This document shows, piece by piece, positions 40,667 to 53,620 of a DNA stretch of 64,000 nt. The notes beneath the pieces were generated by a model. That model worked only from the letters and a program-made list of their open reading frames with translations, was not told where the DNA came from and ran no database searches. The translations under genes and the position numbers were made by a program. The DNA lies in contig NZ_CP063169.1 in NCBI RefSeq assembly GCF_014960965.1, forward strand, positions 2,265,581-2,329,580, in the 5' to 3' direction. How positions within the stretch are numbered: position 1 is the stretch's first letter; each line of letters begins with the position of its first letter. The DNA comes from Ruania alkalisoli (GTDB taxonomy: Bacteria; Actinomycetota; Actinomycetes; Actinomycetales; Beutenbergiaceae).

Positions 40667-41800
40667 TCAGCCTTGCACCACCACCAGCGGCACCTGCATC
40701 TCAGCGTCTGTGGTGGCCCCATGCATGCCGACCAGTTGCAGAGAGGCGCGGCTCTGGCTGCGCGAGTCCAGCACGGCGTGGCTTCCGCGAGCGATCACGA
40801 CGACATCGCCGACCACCTGCTGGGCCGCGTCGGTTACCGGGCCGATCATTCCGGAACTGACCACATCCTCCCGCAGCAGGACATCCGCACGCTCCCCCAG
40901 CACCTCCCGGTATCGTCCGGCGATGTGGTCCGCGCGCCCCGGCCGACAATAGAGATGGACCGCTCGCGGTTCCCCTGCCACCAACTCGACATCACGCATC
41001 AGCCTGTCGTCGTCGGCGATGTCGGTCCGTTCCGTCATGGGCACATCGACCATGCCGTGGTCGGCCGTCACCAGCAGCAACACGCCGGGAGGCAGAAGGC
41101 GGGCCAGACGGTCCAGCTCGGCATCGGTCTGGGCAAGAAGCTGGCTCCATTCGGGCGCACGGGATCCACTGCGGTGCCCGAGGGCATCCATCTCACCCCA
41201 GTAGAGGTAGACAACGTCCACAGCGGGATCGCGCAGTTCCGCCAGGGCAGTGTCCACGCGCTCGCGCAGAGAGTCTGCCGCGGCGTACTCCCCTCCTCGC
41301 CATGCCGCCCGGGTCAATCCTGAGTCCGCGAACTGCCAAGGACCCACGCTGACACCTGTGTGCCCTGCAGCGTTGAGGTGCTCGAAGATGGTCGGCTCGA
41401 TCTGCCACTGTTCCGGTTCCACGGGCCCGTTCCACGAGACCAGGTTGACCGCCATTCGTCCCCACGCCCGCACCGAGTACCCCAGCATCCGGGTGCGTCC
41501 ACCCTCCCATCCGGTACCGAGGTAGGTGATGTTCGTGGCAGTCGTCGAGGGAAACGCCGTGCGCACCGAACCCAGCCGGTCGGCCGCGGTGAGGAACGGA
41601 GCCGATTGCGAGCGATCAAGGAGGTTGTGCCAGCCGAGACCGTCGACCAGGACCACGCACGCCTTGGTCGATCGAGGCAGCGCCAGGCGGTCCCTGGCAG
41701 ATGCGGCACGCTGCTTCTCCTCCTCGGGAAGATCGAGTGCCAGGGCGCCCACTGCCCCGAGCAGCACGTCACCGACGCGTCCTTGCTGGCTGACGCTCAC
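40667..41800 (-). CDS. Alkaline-phosphatase-superfamily nucleotide pyrophosphatase/phosphodiesterase-like protein
   Basis: A 377-residue metal-dependent hydrolase. VVLVDGLGW supplies the first metal Asp, PSTTATN the Thr nucleophile, YWGEMDALGHRSG and LLVTADHGMVDVP the remaining Asp/His ligands, and GMHGATTDAEMQVPLVV the last His. No signal peptide is seen, so it seems cytoplasmic; substrate unknown. The GTG start overlaps the DUF5998 stop (GTGA), so the two are one unit; this pair sits near sepH in many actinobacteria. Confidence 0.85.
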   Translation of the reverse strand: MSVSQQGRVGDVLLGAVGALALDLPEEEKQRAASARDRLALPRSTKACVVLVDGLGWHNLLDRSQSAPFLTAADRLGSVRTAFPSTTATNITYLGTGWEGGRTRMLGYSVRAWGRMAVNLVSWNGPVEPEQWQIEPTIFEHLNAAGHTGVSVGPWQFADSGLTRAAWRGGEYAAADSLRERVDTALAELRDPAVDVVYLYWGEMDALGHRSGSRAPEWSQLLAQTDAELDRLARLLPPGVLLLVTADHGMVDVPMTERTDIADDDRLMRDVELVAGEPRAVHLYCRPGRADHIAGRYREVLGERADVLLREDVVSSGMIGPVTDAAQQVVGDVVVIARGSHAVLDSRSQSRASLQLVGMHGATTDAEMQVPLVVVQG

Positions 41801-42384
41801 GCGCCGGCGGCGACCGTCGCGGCGGAGAGCTCGGTCGCGAAGGCGATCGCTGCTTCCATGGCGTGCGGACCTTCGGCCTCGGCGCTGATTCGCACGACCA
41901 GGTCGTCCGGCATAGACGTTCCGGTGAACCCGTGGTCCGCCTCGCACTCCGGGTCGGGACAGGTCGCAGGCTCCAGATCGATGCGGGAGACCGCCCCCCA
42001 GCTCAGCGCGATCGTGAGCTCGGAGCCCCCTGCCCCCTGAGTGTAGGCCGCCGGATCGCTGACGCCATGCGTCAAGCCGACCGAACGCACCTGGCGCAGC
42101 GGGATCGCCTCGGTGGTCGCCGCAGCGTTGACGCTTCCCTGCGGATGGTCGCCGGGGAGATCGTCCACATGCGCGACCAGCAGCCGGGTGGAGGTGAGCA
42201 CCAGCGTGGTGATGTGGCGTCGTACCTCGGTCCGGTCGAACATGGTTTCGGGGTGCACGAGGAAGGCGCGCACCTCCTCCCCGGCGAGGGCCACCTCCAG
42301 CACATCCGTCACCAGCGCGGGGTAATACCCCGCACGCTGGATCTCTCGCCGCAGCTCTCGAAGTCGTTCAGTACGCAGTGTCAC
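41797..42384 (-). CDS. DUF5998 family protein
   Basis: 195 residues, actinobacterial, unknown function. Soluble, with an LRRIVTDVLEV-like helical start, a Cys-x4-Cys-x4-His run (TCPDPECEADHGF) near residue 145 that may bind metal, and an Ala-rich end. GTG 42384 is chosen because upstream sequence reads into the neighbouring gene's end; a GGGAG stands very close to it. Coupled to the phosphodiesterase gene downstream. Confidence 0.78.
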   Translation of the reverse strand: MTLRTERLRELRREIQRAGYYPALVTDVLEVALAGEEVRAFLVHPETMFDRTEVRRHITTLVLTSTRLLVAHVDDLPGDHPQGSVNAAATTEAIPLRQVRSVGLTHGVSDPAAYTQGAGGSELTIALSWGAVSRIDLEPATCPDPECEADHGFTGTSMPDDLVVRISAEAEGPHAMEAAIAFATELSAATVAAGA

Positions 42385-42409
42385 GCTCCCAGTCTCCCAC
42401 TTTCGGATC

Positions 42410-45100
42410 TCACGGCAGGACCCGGCGTGCGATATCGCCGCGTCGGGGTTGGGCGACGTCCACGTCCATGCCCAGCACGGCGGCACCGGAAGCGGAGACC
42501 AGCACGGGGTACAACTCGATGGCGGAGACCTCCGCCAGCTCGTCCTTCAGGACCGCCACACGCGCGATGATGTCCTCCAGGGCCGGCACATCGACGGCAG
42601 GCAGACCGCGGTGCCCGAGAAGCCGCGGAGCCGCTCTCAGCGAGCCGATCATCTCAGCGATGTCGGTGTCTGTCAGCGGGGGCACCCGGTAGCTGACGTC
42701 GTCGAGCAACTCCACGGCGTCCCCGGCCAGGCCCAGGCTGACGATCGGCCCGTAGAGCGGGTCCTCGGCTGCCCGGACCACACAGGCGACGCCGGGAGGA
42801 GCCATCGCTTGGACATCGAACGACGCGGAGCGTCCCAACAGCGCTCGCACCTGAGCTTCCATCGTGCGGTAGGCCTCGGCAAGCTCCTCCTGCGTCGACA
42901 GATCCAGGCGCACGGTGCCCAGATCCGATCGATGCCGTAGGACGTCGTCGGTCGCTTTCAGCGCGACCGGCCACCCGATCTGCGCAGCCGCCTCGACCGC
43001 GTCAGAGACGCTCTCGACCCGCATCTCCGGCCAAGAGCTCACGCCGTGCGTCGCGAGCAGCTCACGAGCTCTGGGGGGTGGTAGCCGCTTCGTCGTCCCG
43101 GCCGGCAGCCCACTCAGCTCCGCTTGTACAAGCCTCTTGGCGACCCGGCGGTCGATCCTGTCCGGATCCACCCGCGTGCCCCGGCCACGTTCACTCCAGC
43201 GCCGATAGCCACGTGCTGCTGCCACCGCTGCCACCGCAGCCTCCGTCGACGGAAACGTCGGGACACGGACGTCACTCGAGACACGGCCACCGTCCGATCG
43301 AGCGGTGGACACCCCGCCTTCACGGTCACGTCCCAGCAGTCCGGTACTCCGGTACAGGGTCGCCGCCACGGTTCGTTCCGATTGCCCGGAAAGCCGGCGG
43401 ATCTCGCCGGCGACGCGGGAGCCGTCGTCATCGAGCAGAGCGACGTAGCCGACGATCGCCATGTCCCAGTCCTGGCGTGAGAGAGCGTCGTCGACACAGG
43501 TCTTGTACGCGGCTGCGTCCGCACCCGAGCTCAGCGCAACAGATCCTGGTGCCTCGAGGAGGCCGTGGGCACGGATGAGTTCCGACATCGCTGCCGCCTG
43601 AGCACCACTGTTGGTGATCACCAAGACGCGTTCCCCGGTCGGCAGCGGCTGTTCGCTGAGCAGGGCGGCGAGATCGAGCATCTCGGCGTCTGAGGCGGTC
43701 AGCAGCACACCGGCCTGCCGCACCAACTCATCGAGCGCCCGCCGAGGTGTGGTGGTGGTCCGCACAGCGTGGCCCGGGGGGCGCAGCTGCCCGGTCGCAC
43801 CGGCGATCATGGCCACCACCGGACCCTGCTCCGAGAGCCGTCGCGCCACCCGGGAGAACTTGCGCGGATTTCCGATCGATTCCAGACGCAGGCACGCCAC
43901 CCTCGTGGCCGGTGACGTGGTCCAGAACTGCATGGCGTCATTGCCCGAAACGTCGACGCGGTGCCCTGCCGAGAGGAAGGAGGAGAGGCCGAGATCGCGA
44001 TCGGCGGCACCGTCGAGCAGTTGCAGCCCCGCAGCGGCGGACTGGCAGAAGATCCCCACTGCGCCGCTACGCAGAGCGCCTCGCCGGAGCGTGGCGTTCA
44101 TCGCCCCGGCATCGTCGACGGTCCGAACGCCGAACGACCGCGGCCCGACCAACCTCATCCCGCGCTCGCGCAGCCGGCGCACCAGCGTCCGTTGCGGTAC
44201 CTTGCCGCTGGCGTGCCCGGCTTCGTAACCCCCCGTGTAGAGCACGACAGCACGCACCCCTCGGCCGGCGAGCTGAGGTACCAGGTCCAGGACGTACGGT
44301 GCCGGGGCTGCGACCAAGGCGAGATCCGCACTCACGTCCGTGGCCAAGTCCTCCACCCGCGATGGGTAACCGGGCAGGCCGACGACTGCCACGCGGTCCT
44401 CACCGACAGCAGCGACCCCCTCGTGGAGGCGACGCGCCATCGCCGTGCCCTCCTCGCCCGCGCCGATTAGGAGAACACGTTCCGGCCCGAGTACTGCCGC
44501 CATGCTGAGCGCTTCGGCACGCCGCTCACGCTCGGCGAGCACTGCCAACGACCGGTCGGTGGGCCTGATCGTGAAGGAGACGCTGACGAGACCGTCGTCG
44601 AGATGCTGGTCGACGTCGTAGCCGGCATCGGTGAACACACGCAGCATCCGGGTGTTCTGGGGCAGGACGTCGGCCACGAACCGGCGGACCCCCAACTCTC
44701 GGCCAGCCGCCGCCAGGTGCTCGAGCAGGACCGACCCTAGCCCTTTGCCCTGGACGGCGTCGGAGACGTTGAACGCGACCTCGGCCGCATCCTCATCGAT
44801 GCGGTCGAAGCGTCCGATCGCGACGATCTCACCTGCTGACTCCAGCACCAGTGCCACCCGGTCGTGGTGGTCGACGTGGGTGAACCGGTGCAGGTCCCGT
44901 GCCGGGATCCGTTCCAGGGGAGCGAAGAAGCGCAGGTACACCGACTCCGGTGACTGGCGTTCGTGGAACCGTTCGACGGCGCCGGAGTCGGCGGGCATGA
45001 TCGGCCGGATCCGCATGGTGGTGCCGTCCCGCAGCACCACGTCGGCCTCCCAGTGCTCCGGGTAGGGCGCCCCCAGTGCCATGTCCTCGCCGCCTGCCAT
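42410..45100 (-). CDS. Fused GNAT acetyltransferase / acetate-CoA ligase (ADP-forming)-like protein (Pat family)
   Basis: 896 residues in the actinobacterial order: GNAT domain first (about 20-175, acetyl-CoA loop [14 protein letters not shown]), then a CoA-binding Rossmann domain (from ~200, [10 protein letters not shown]), a succinyl-CoA-ligase-like part, and a C-terminal ATP-grasp domain (~690-896). Relatives in Streptomyces and E. coli (PatZ, domain order reversed) acetylate lysines of acyl-CoA synthetases; the ligase part is often inactive and senses acetyl-CoA. The phospho-His segment of active ADP-forming synthetases was not identified. Start: TAGGAT (45113-45108) is 7 nt before the ATG. 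Confidence 0.85.
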   Translation of the reverse strand: MAGGEDMALGAPYPEHWEADVVLRDGTTMRIRPIMPADSGAVERFHERQSPESVYLRFFAPLERIPARDLHRFTHVDHHDRVALVLESAGEIVAIGRFDRIDEDAAEVAFNVSDAVQGKGLGSVLLEHLAAAGRELGVRRFVADVLPQNTRMLRVFTDAGYDVDQHLDDGLVSVSFTIRPTDRSLAVLAERERRAEALSMAAVLGPERVLLIGAGEEGTAMARRLHEGVAAVGEDRVAVVGLPGYPSRVEDLATDVSADLALVAAPAPYVLDLVPQLAGRGVRAVVLYTGGYEAGHASGKVPQRTLVRRLRERGMRLVGPRSFGVRTVDDAGAMNATLRRGALRSGAVGIFCQSAAAGLQLLDGAADRDLGLSSFLSAGHRVDVSGNDAMQFWTTSPATRVACLRLESIGNPRKFSRVARRLSEQGPVVAMIAGATGQLRPPGHAVRTTTTPRRALDELVRQAGVLLTASDAEMLDLAALLSEQPLPTGERVLVITNSGAQAAAMSELIRAHGLLEAPGSVALSSGADAAAYKTCVDDALSRQDWDMAIVGYVALLDDDGSRVAGEIRRLSGQSERTVAATLYRSTGLLGRDREGGVSTARSDGGRVSSDVRVPTFPSTEAAVAAVAAARGYRRWSERGRGTRVDPDRIDRRVAKRLVQAELSGLPAGTTKRLPPPRARELLATHGVSSWPEMRVESVSDAVEAAAQIGWPVALKATDDVLRHRSDLGTVRLDLSTQEELAEAYRTMEAQVRALLGRSASFDVQAMAPPGVACVVRAAEDPLYGPIVSLGLAGDAVELLDDVSYRVPPLTDTDIAEMIGSLRAAPRLLGHRGLPAVDVPALEDIIARVAVLKDELAEVSAIELYPVLVSASGAAVLGMDVDVAQPRRGDIARRVLP

Positions 45101-45178
45101 GCTCACGATCCTATTGCCCCGGACTGCTGTTGCCCGGTCGCCGGTGTGTGCTGGACGCTCAAAGCCGCTGAACACGAG

Positions 45179-47665
45179 ATGATGATGGGTATGGCACGTT
45201 CTTCCGCGCCCGGGTCGCAGCAGGACCCGGTCGATTCCATGATCATCGACACCGACGTCTCCACCGAGATGCGCGGGTCGTTCCTCGAGTACGCCTACTC
45301 GGTCATCTATTCGAGGGCACTGCCGGACGCCCGGGACGGTCTGAAGCCGGTCCAACGGCGCATCCTGTTCCAGATGGCGGAGATGGGACTACGTCCCGAC
45401 CGTGGACATGTGAAGTCTGCTCGCGTCGTCGGGGACGTGATGGGCAAGCTGCACCCCCACGGTGATGGCGCGATCTACGACGCGCTCGTGCGAATGGCGC
45501 AGTCCTTCTCGCTGCGTCTGCCGTTGGTCGACGGTCACGGCAACTTCGGGTCCTTGGACGACGGGCCCGCCGCACCGCGCTACACCGAGGCTCGCCTGGC
45601 ACCCGCGGCCATGGTGATGACCGCAGGGCTCGGCGAGAACGTCGTGGACTTCGTGCCGAACTACGACAACCAACTCACCCAGCCCGAGGTGCTTCCCGCA
45701 GCGCTGCCGAACCTGCTTGTCAATGGCGGGTCCGGCATCGCCGTCGGGATGGCGACCAACATGCCCCCCCATAATCTGGTCGAGGTGATCGCCGCGACAC
45801 GGCACCTGATCGCCCATCCGGATGCTGATCTTGAGGCGCTCATGCGCTTCGTCCCCGGACCGGATCTGCCCGGCGGCGGCAAGATCGTCGGACTGGACGG
45901 GATCCGCGAGGCCTACGCTGGTGGTCGAGGTACGTTCCGCACGCGCGCCACGGCGCGGGTGGAGAACGTCACTGCCCGCAAGAAGGCGATCGTCGTCACC
46001 GAGCTGCCGTATCAGGTCGGTCCAGAGCGAGTGATCGAGAAGATCAAGGATGCGGTGCAGTCGAAGAAACTGCAAGGGATCTCCGCGGTCAACGATCTCA
46101 CCGACCGCGCACACGGACTCCGGCTCGTCATCGAGATCAAGAATGCCTTCAATCCCGAGGCCGTGCTCACCCAGCTCTACCGGCTCACGCCATTGGAGGA
46201 GTCTTTCGGCATCAACAACGTTGCGCTCGTGGAGGGCCAGCCCCGGACGTTGGGGCTGCGTGAGTTGCTCCAGGTGTATGTTGCGCATCGGCTCGAGGTG
46301 GTGCGCCGTCGTACCGAGCATCGCTTGGCGAAGCGGACCGAGCGCGCTCATCTGGTGGAGGGCCTGCTGATCGCCATCGCGGACATCGACGAGGTGATCG
46401 CCGTGATCCGCACCAGCGATGATGCCGAATCTGCGCGCACCAGGCTGATGACAGTCTTCGATCTCTCCGAACAGCAGGCCGAGTACATCCTGGAACTCCG
46501 GCTGCGGCGATTGACCAAGTTCTCCCGCATCGAGCTCGAGGCTGAGAGGGACGACCTGGCGCGGGAGATCGCCGAGCTCCGCGCCATCCTGGCCGACGAG
46601 GGGTTGCTGCGGGAGGTCGTCTCCGACGAGCTCGCGCAGGTCGCTGCCGAACACGGCACCCCGCGCCGGACAGTGCTGTTGGAGTCATCCGGGCAGGCCG
46701 CCGCGGCCGAGTCGGCCGCCCCGGCTCGCCGGGGACGTGGTGGTGCTGAGGTCCCGCTGGAGGTCGCCGACACACCCTGCCGGGTGCTGCTCTCCTCAAC
46801 CGGACTGCTCGCCCGCACCGCGGATGACACTGAACCGGCACGCACGGGAGCCCGGAGCGCGCACGACGCTCTGCATGCCTCAGTCCGAGGCACTGCCCGG
46901 GGAGAGGTGGGCGCGATCACCAATCGCGGGCGGATGCTGCGCCTGTCCGTGATCGAGGTCCCGGCGCTTCCGCCCACCGACTCCGCCCCCAGTCTCTCCG
47001 GTGGGGTCCCTGTCAGTGAGGTACTCATGCTGGAGCCCGGCGAGAGGGTCATCGGCCTGGCGAGCCTCGCCGACGACGCACCTCCACTCGTGCTCGGGAC
47101 TCGCCTCGGTCAGGTCAAGCGTGTCGTGAACGACTATCCCCGCAAGGACAGCTGGGAGGTGATCGGTCTCAAGGACGACGACGAGGTGGTCGGTGCAGCG
47201 ACCGCGTCCGAGGAGGATGAACTGGTCTTCGTCTCGGCACAGGCGCAGCTGCTGCACTTCCCCGCGGCGTTGGTCCGCCCACAGGGCCGAGGTGCCGGGG
47301 GTATGGCCGGGATCCGGCTGGCAGACGGAGATACCGTCCTCTCCTTCAGCGTGGTTCCCGCCGGCCGGGCGGAGAGCGCCGCCGTGGTCACGCTCGCGGG
47401 AAGCACCGGGGCGCTTCCCGGAACGGTGCCTGGTTCAGCCAAGGTGACGCCCTTCGCGCTCTACCCGGGCAAAGGCCGCGGAACGGGTGGGGTGCGGGCG
47501 CACCGGTTCGTCCGCGGGGAGGACTCGCTGCTGCTGGCAGCAGTCGGCCCTGATCCGGTGCGGGCAGTCGGTTCCGCCGGTCAGCCCGTCGAGCTTCCCG
47601 AACTGGACGAGCGGCGCGATGGGTCCGGACGTGTGCTCGACGCCCCGGTGGCCGGGCTCGGCTGA
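45179..47665 (+). CDS. parC: DNA topoisomerase IV subunit A
   Basis: Breaks and rejoins DNA to decatenate daughter chromosomes, with ParE encoded 2.5 kb downstream on the other strand. About 828 residues: winged-helix/tower core with [11 protein letters not shown] and the catalytic Tyr in PRYTEARL near residue 135, coiled-coil region at ~380-490, and a C-terminal beta-pinwheel that lacks the GyrA-box (no QRRGGKG), which argues for topo IV rather than gyrase. Four in-frame ATGs occur in the first 13 bases-plus (45179, 45182, 45185, 45191) and no strong ribosome site decides. Its last 85 bp overlap the end of the convergent lysoplasmalogenase gene. Confidence 0.92.
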   Translation: MMMGMARSSAPGSQQDPVDSMIIDTDVSTEMRGSFLEYAYSVIYSRALPDARDGLKPVQRRILFQMAEMGLRPDRGHVKSARVVGDVMGKLHPHGDGAIYDALVRMAQSFSLRLPLVDGHGNFGSLDDGPAAPRYTEARLAPAAMVMTAGLGENVVDFVPNYDNQLTQPEVLPAALPNLLVNGGSGIAVGMATNMPPHNLVEVIAATRHLIAHPDADLEALMRFVPGPDLPGGGKIVGLDGIREAYAGGRGTFRTRATARVENVTARKKAIVVTELPYQVGPERVIEKIKDAVQSKKLQGISAVNDLTDRAHGLRLVIEIKNAFNPEAVLTQLYRLTPLEESFGINNVALVEGQPRTLGLRELLQVYVAHRLEVVRRRTEHRLAKRTERAHLVEGLLIAIADIDEVIAVIRTSDDAESARTRLMTVFDLSEQQAEYILELRLRRLTKFSRIELEAERDDLAREIAELRAILADEGLLREVVSDELAQVAAEHGTPRRTVLLESSGQAAAAESAAPARRGRGGAEVPLEVADTPCRVLLSSTGLLARTADDTEPARTGARSAHDALHASVRGTARGEVGAITNRGRMLRLSVIEVPALPPTDSAPSLSGGVPVSEVLMLEPGERVIGLASLADDAPPLVLGTRLGQVKRVVNDYPRKDSWEVIGLKDDDEVVGAATASEEDELVFVSAQAQLLHFPAALVRPQGRGAGGMAGIRLADGDTVLSFSVVPAGRAESAAVVTLAGSTGALPGTVPGSAKVTPFALYPGKGRGTGGVRAHRFVRGEDSLLLAAVGPDPVRAVGSAGQPVELPELDERRDGSGRVLDAPVAGLG

Positions 47666-48327
47666 CTGCTGGCGGCGCGCTGGTCGGCGCGCCACCGGCC
47701 CAGCAGGCCGGTCGCGAACAAGATCTGCGCGGCGATGTAGGTCGTCATCACCAGAACGTCGTGCAGCGGGGTCTCGTACCAGCTCGAGAACGACTCCAAC
47801 GCGATCAGCGAGTCCGAGAAGAAGAACAGCACGCCGCCCAGCCCGACCCTCCGGCTGACAGTCGTGGCGGTCGAGGCGACAGCGACCAGCACGATGCCGT
47901 AGACCGCCACCAGCGGCAGAAGGGTCCCGGCCCCGCTCGCGCATGCAGCGAACAGTGCGACGAAGCCTGCCAGATACCCCACGATGACGCCGAGCGACGG
48001 ACGTCGGCGGCTCAGCAGCAGGAAGGTGGCGAGGAAGCACACCTGGGCCACCAGGAAGGCCGAGACCATGGCGACGAAACCAGCGTCCCCTTCCAGCACC
48101 CGGGGAGCGGCATCACCGATCCACGAGAACACCAATCCCCCCGCATAGGCCCGTAGCGCGGCGCTGCGGTGAGGAAGGCCAGATCTGCTCCACACGGCGC
48201 CGGCGAGAGCGGGGACCAGCAGCACCTGGGTCCCGTCCGCGAGCACGCGGGAATCGACCGCCTGGGCAGCAAGATGAACGGCTACCACGACTGCGAACGC
48301 CACGTCCCATGCACGAAGAGCACGCAC
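47581..48327 (-). CDS. Lysoplasmalogenase (YhhN/TMEM86 family)
   Basis: A 248-residue membrane protein with about eight hydrophobic helices in residues 5-215 and the family signature [25 protein letters not shown] and [11 protein letters not shown] with the conserved Ser/Asp pair. Family members hydrolyse the vinyl-ether bond of lysoplasmalogens; substrate here unproven. The ~25 C-terminal residues are Ser/Pro-rich and are encoded opposite the 3' end of parC, an overlap of 85 bp, so this tail may be under little constraint. GTG 48327 lies 4 bases after the stop of the GNAT gene before it: last gene of the parE-led operon. Confidence 0.83.
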   Translation of the reverse strand: MRALRAWDVAFAVVVAVHLAAQAVDSRVLADGTQVLLVPALAGAVWSRSGLPHRSAALRAYAGGLVFSWIGDAAPRVLEGDAGFVAMVSAFLVAQVCFLATFLLLSRRRPSLGVIVGYLAGFVALFAACASGAGTLLPLVAVYGIVLVAVASTATTVSRRVGLGGVLFFFSDSLIALESFSSWYETPLHDVLVMTTYIAAQILFATGLLGRWRADQRAASSQPSPATGASSTRPDPSRRSSSSGSSTG

Positions 48328-48331
48328 GCTT

Positions 48332-49309
48332 CTATACCTCGATCGTGTAGGTGGTCGAACCGCGGGTCGGTTCGAAACCGAGCCGGTCGAACAGACCGTG
48401 GGCGTGCTCTCGGGTGGCGTGATCGACACCAAGCGCCGCGTACTGCATCCCTGAGTCCGCGAAAGCCTGCATCGCACGGCAAAGCAACGACGTCGCGACG
48501 CGTTGCCCTCGCCAGGGTGCCCGCACGCCGAGCATGTCGATGTAGCCCTCGCTCCACCCGAGAGTGGGCCAGTCCTGCTCGTACCGGCTCGACAGCAGGT
48601 AGCCCGCGACCTGTGCACGGTCGCTACGGCGGTCAAGGACGAGAAAACTCCAGGAGGGGACGAAGTACGTGCGCCCCTCGGTCCACAGTGCCGAACTTTG
48701 AGTCGTCGCGAGGCCACCAAAGGCGTCGTTGTGGGCGATCCGCACCTGATCGTCGAGCTCAGCGGACCACGGCTCCAGCATCAGCGGGTGCTCAAGCCTG
48801 ATCTCAGGAATCTCGATCCGCAGATCCCGGCGCATCTCGGTGTGATAGCCCGCCTCGGTGAAGCCGTGACGACGCACCAGGTCTGCGGAGTGATCCATAC
48901 CGTCCTCGACGTGCACCACGATGCTGCCCGAATCGTGCCCAGAGTCCGCGAGGACGGTTCTTCCTCGCTCGATCTGCCAGTCGAGGATTGCCGACCCGAC
49001 ACCACGGTGCCGGTGGACTGGATCGACACCGCCGTCGAGGAAGACGCGAGCCGGTCCGTCCGCGCCGGGAGGAATGCCGACGAGGCCGTATCCGCGCAAA
49101 TGACCCGACTCGTCGAATCCGGCCACCGAGTTGCGTTCGACGTCAGACCACTGAGTGGCGAAGGTGTCGGCCACTTCCTCTCGCGTACTGCGGTAAGGCG
49201 GGTCGTCATGTTCTTCGATGCGCTGCCAGAGTGCGAACAGTTCCTCGAGGTCCGCCGGGGAGAGGGCGCGCCAGAGCAGGTCGTGTGCCCGGCTACCAAG
49301 GGTGAGCAT
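48332..49309 (-). CDS. GNAT family N-acetyltransferase (tandem GNAT domains)
   Basis: 325 residues with two GNAT-like halves, the layout of mycothiol synthase-type enzymes. The first half has VDPVHRHRGVGSAILDW and the second VRAPWRGQRVATSLL, both acetyl-CoA pyrophosphate loops (Q/R-x-x-G-x-A/G). Substrate unknown; not MshD by sequence features I can judge. The ATG overlaps the stop of the preceding GNAT gene (TGATG). Followed 4 nt later by the lysoplasmalogenase gene. Confidence 0.83.
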   Translation of the reverse strand: MLTLGSRAHDLLWRALSPADLEELFALWQRIEEHDDPPYRSTREEVADTFATQWSDVERNSVAGFDESGHLRGYGLVGIPPGADGPARVFLDGGVDPVHRHRGVGSAILDWQIERGRTVLADSGHDSGSIVVHVEDGMDHSADLVRRHGFTEAGYHTEMRRDLRIEIPEIRLEHPLMLEPWSAELDDQVRIAHNDAFGGLATTQSSALWTEGRTYFVPSWSFLVLDRRSDRAQVAGYLLSSRYEQDWPTLGWSEGYIDMLGVRAPWRGQRVATSLLCRAMQAFADSGMQYAALGVDHATREHAHGLFDRLGFEPTRGSTTYTIEV

Positions 49310-50144
49310 CAGTCACTCACCCCCGGCTCCGACCGGTACCGGACAGCGTCCGCGACCACGACCATGCCCACCTGTGCGAACTCGTCCAGCAACGCTGTTC
49401 GGTCCGCGTCGACGTCCATCCGGGCAGCACTCATGTCACCGGCAGCGTAGGCGTCGCGCAGGGTCCTGAGCAACGCGACGAGTTCGCCAGGGCCGGCGAC
49501 GGCACTTTCGACGGTCTCGATCGACACCAGGTCGGGTTCGCTACCGAGGCCGCGAACCCGTACCGCCCGGGCGGTGAGGATGCCACGGCGGGTCACGCCC
49601 CACATCCCCGGGGCCAGCATCGTGACCGTTATCGCGGAGGTATCCACCCCGCTCTCGCGAGCGCGCTCCAGCACCTCATTCATCGGCGCCGCGAGGGAGT
49701 GCACGCGGCCGGCGGGCGCGAATCCAGCGGCAGCGCAGAGCCTGCGCCGGTCGATTCGTGCCTCGTCGACGACGATCTCGGTCACGGCCGGCCCGAGACG
49801 CTGCGCACACGCATCCTGCCACCGGAGGAGGGCACGGCCGATCCCACGCCCCCGCCAGCTCGGCTCCAGTTCGGCGGCAAGCGTCACCGTCGACGTTCCA
49901 CGCCGCACCATGGCCACGGCCCGGACATGACCTGAAGCATCGATCCCGGCGAGTGTGTCGGACTGGAGGTCGCCGCAGGTCGCTGTGTGCCACTGCGGGC
50001 TCAGATCGAGAGCAGTGGGGTGATACCCCTGATCAACGGCCCTCACCCTGGTCAACAGCAGCCGGACATGATCCTCGTCCGTCAGCTGCAGCGGCCGCCA
50101 CGCAAGGCCGAGGTGCCGTCCGGGCACCGGCAGGTGCCCGACAC

Positions 50145-50148
<4 letters not shown>
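49309..50148 (-). CDS. GNAT family N-acetyltransferase, second of a pair
   Basis: 279 residues. The N-terminal half contains a good acetyl-CoA loop, LEPSWRGRGIGRALLRW near residue 95; the C-terminal half looks like a degenerate second GNAT domain. GTG start lies inside the parE stop (GTGA) and its own stop overlaps the next GNAT start, so it is expressed with parE. No substrate can be named; acetylation of the topoisomerase or an unrelated small molecule are both open. Confidence 0.8.
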
Positions 50149-52271
<2,123 letters not shown>

Positions 52272-52437
52272 GTACACATGCTAGGCGCCGATCGCACGTC
52301 CGTGCGGCAGCGCCACCCACTTCGGTCTGGATCGCGGTTCGAGTCAATCGATCCGGTGCGACGCATCACGTTCTGCGATGAGCGAACTCCCCGCCCAGGG
52401 GGAACGTCAAGCAGGGCATAGATGGTTACATAGCGAT

Positions 52438-52662
52438 GTGAGCACACTGACTGCCGACAACGCCCAAGACGCCCTGACCGCAGCCGACCGCTGCGACGCA
52501 TGCGGTGCGCAGGCCTACGTGCGCGTGCTGCTCCCCGCCGGAGAGCTGCTCTTCTGCGCTCATCACGCGCGCAAGCACTCCGAGAAGCTCGCGACGGTCG
52601 CGACGCACATCCAGGACGAGTCCGATCGTCTGCACGAGACCCTTGGCACAGTCGAGGACTGA
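52438..52662 (+). CDS. DUF7455 family small zinc-finger-like protein
   Basis: 74 residues. C19-x2-C22 and C40-x-HH (residues 42-43) form a likely metal site in a compact domain. In Actinobacteria this gene sits between parE and the principal sigma gene; here the ferritin gene and the integrated element now intervene before rpoD. GTG start with A+T-rich TTACAT 6 nt upstream, perhaps leaderless. Function unknown. A 9-bp-arm hairpin follows at 52699. Confidence 0.82.
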   Translation: MSTLTADNAQDALTAADRCDACGAQAYVRVLLPAGELLFCAHHARKHSEKLATVATHIQDESDRLHETLGTVED

Positions 52663-52698
52663 TCCACGAGCGCGTACGCGCGGGAGCGCACAGCGCGA

Positions 52699-52719
52699 AG
52701 CGCACCTCGGCGAGGTGCG
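52699..52719 (+). terminator. Hairpin after the DUF7455 gene
   Basis: Perfect 9-bp stem (52699-52707, 52711-52719) with a 3-nt loop, 36 nt past the stop. No T-tract follows. A smaller GAGGCA/TGCCTC stem lies further on at about 52733-52749. Confidence 0.55.
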
Positions 52720-52808
52720 CCTCGCGCGCGCGATGAGGCAAGCCGTGCCTCAATGAGGCCAGCCTCGGCTTCGATGCGCCGCTCCAGTGCGCGGATTACG
52801 CTCGTGTC

Positions 52809-53357
52809 ATGACTACGACACAGAGCACCGACTCCACCTACTACCAGTTGCTGCGCGAGCAGATCGGCCACGAGTTCGACGCGCACATGCAGTACGTCGC
52901 GATCGCCGTGTGGTTCGACAGTCAGGACCTTCCCCGCCTCGCTGCCCACTACTATCGGCAGTCCCTCGAGGAGCGCAACCACGCGATGATGATCGTGCAG
53001 TACATGCTTGATCGTGATCTACCGGTGGCGATCCCTGCCGGGTCAGCTGTCAAGAACGAGTTCGGCGATGTGCGTGAGCCGATCGCGCTCGCCCTTGCAC
53101 AAGAGCGGCAGGTGACGGAGCAGATCGAGGCGATCTTCCAAGCCGCCCGTGCCGAGAACGACGTCATCGGCGAGCAGTTCATGCTGTGGTTCCTCAAGGA
53201 GCAGGTTGAAGAGGTTGCCTCGGCAAGCACCCTGCTGACGGTCGCAGAGCGGGCCGGCGACAATCTGTTCGACCTTGAGAACTTCGTCGCACGAGAAACG
53301 ATCGGCGACGGCGGCGAGTCCACCGATGCGCCGCAGACGGCCGGCGGAGCGCTCTGA
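52809..53357 (+). CDS. Ferritin (non-haem, iron storage)
   Basis: Stores iron as a 24-subunit shell and oxidises Fe(II) at a di-iron site. 182 residues; ferroxidase ligands are visible in IGHEFDAHMQY (Glu near 21), SLEERNHAMMIV (Glu/His near 54-57) and QFMLWFLKEQVEEV (Gln/Glu near 130). The helix bundle ends near 165 and a Gly/Ser tail follows. Start: TACGCT (52797-52802) lies 6 nt before the ATG, leaderless pattern. No iron-box-like palindrome is seen upstream. Before the element entered, it was the convergent neighbour of rpoD. Confidence 0.92.
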   Translation: MTTTQSTDSTYYQLLREQIGHEFDAHMQYVAIAVWFDSQDLPRLAAHYYRQSLEERNHAMMIVQYMLDRDLPVAIPAGSAVKNEFGDVREPIALALAQERQVTEQIEAIFQAARAENDVIGEQFMLWFLKEQVEEVASASTLLTVAERAGDNLFDLENFVARETIGDGGESTDAPQTAGGAL

Positions 53358-53421
53358 CGACGACCTCTGTCGCACGTCACCCGCTCGGACTTGCCTGCGG
53401 GTCATCGAGCACCCGGTCGAG

Positions 53422-53468
53422 AACGACGGAGCCCGGCACCTCCTGAGAGGGTGCCGGGCTCCGTCGTT
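53422..53468. terminator. Strong terminator, probably the original rpoD/ferritin bidirectional terminator
   Basis: Perfect 19-bp arms (53422-53440 and 53450-53468) around a 9-nt loop, about 65 bp after the ferritin stop and 33 bp outside the left att repeat. In the uninterrupted chromosome this lies about 50 bp beyond the rpoD stop, convergent with ferritin, so it would have ended both transcripts. The element now places it 8.3 kb from rpoD. Confidence 0.8.
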
Positions 53469-53500
53469 GTCCAGGTCGTTGTACAGCGGACCTCGCTCGA

Positions 53501-53527
53501 GCGAGCCTCAGTCCAGGTAGTCGCGCA
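53501..53527. repeat. Left att repeat (attL) carrying an orphan copy of the rpoD 3' end
   Basis: 27 bases identical to 61805-61831. On the minus strand they encode the last rpoD codons, RDYLD, and the stop, now detached from the gene. Identity stops at both edges (53500/61804 and 53528/61832 differ), defining the crossover core. Confidence 0.9.
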
Positions 53528-53564
53528 CTCTGGAAGCCTGAACGCTGTACGAATCCGCATAATC

Positions 53565-53603
53565 CCAGGACGAGCCACAGCACTGTGGCCCGAAATATCC
53601 TGG
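53565..53603. repeat. Nested inverted repeats beside attL
   Basis: Outer arms CCAGGA (53565-53570) and TCCTGG (53598-53603) enclose GCCACAG/CTGTGGC (53574-53580, 53583-53589). They lie 38-76 bp inside the left repeat and may be integrase or excisionase arm sites, or the operator of the gene starting at 53621. Confidence 0.5.
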
Positions 53604-53620
53604 ATTGAGAGGGCGGATCG

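Noticed and set aside
52663-52808. Iron-responsive (IdeR/DtxR) box ahead of ferritin
   Set aside because: No TTAGG-x-TAACC-type palindrome is present; only small hairpins and the leaderless -10 are seen.
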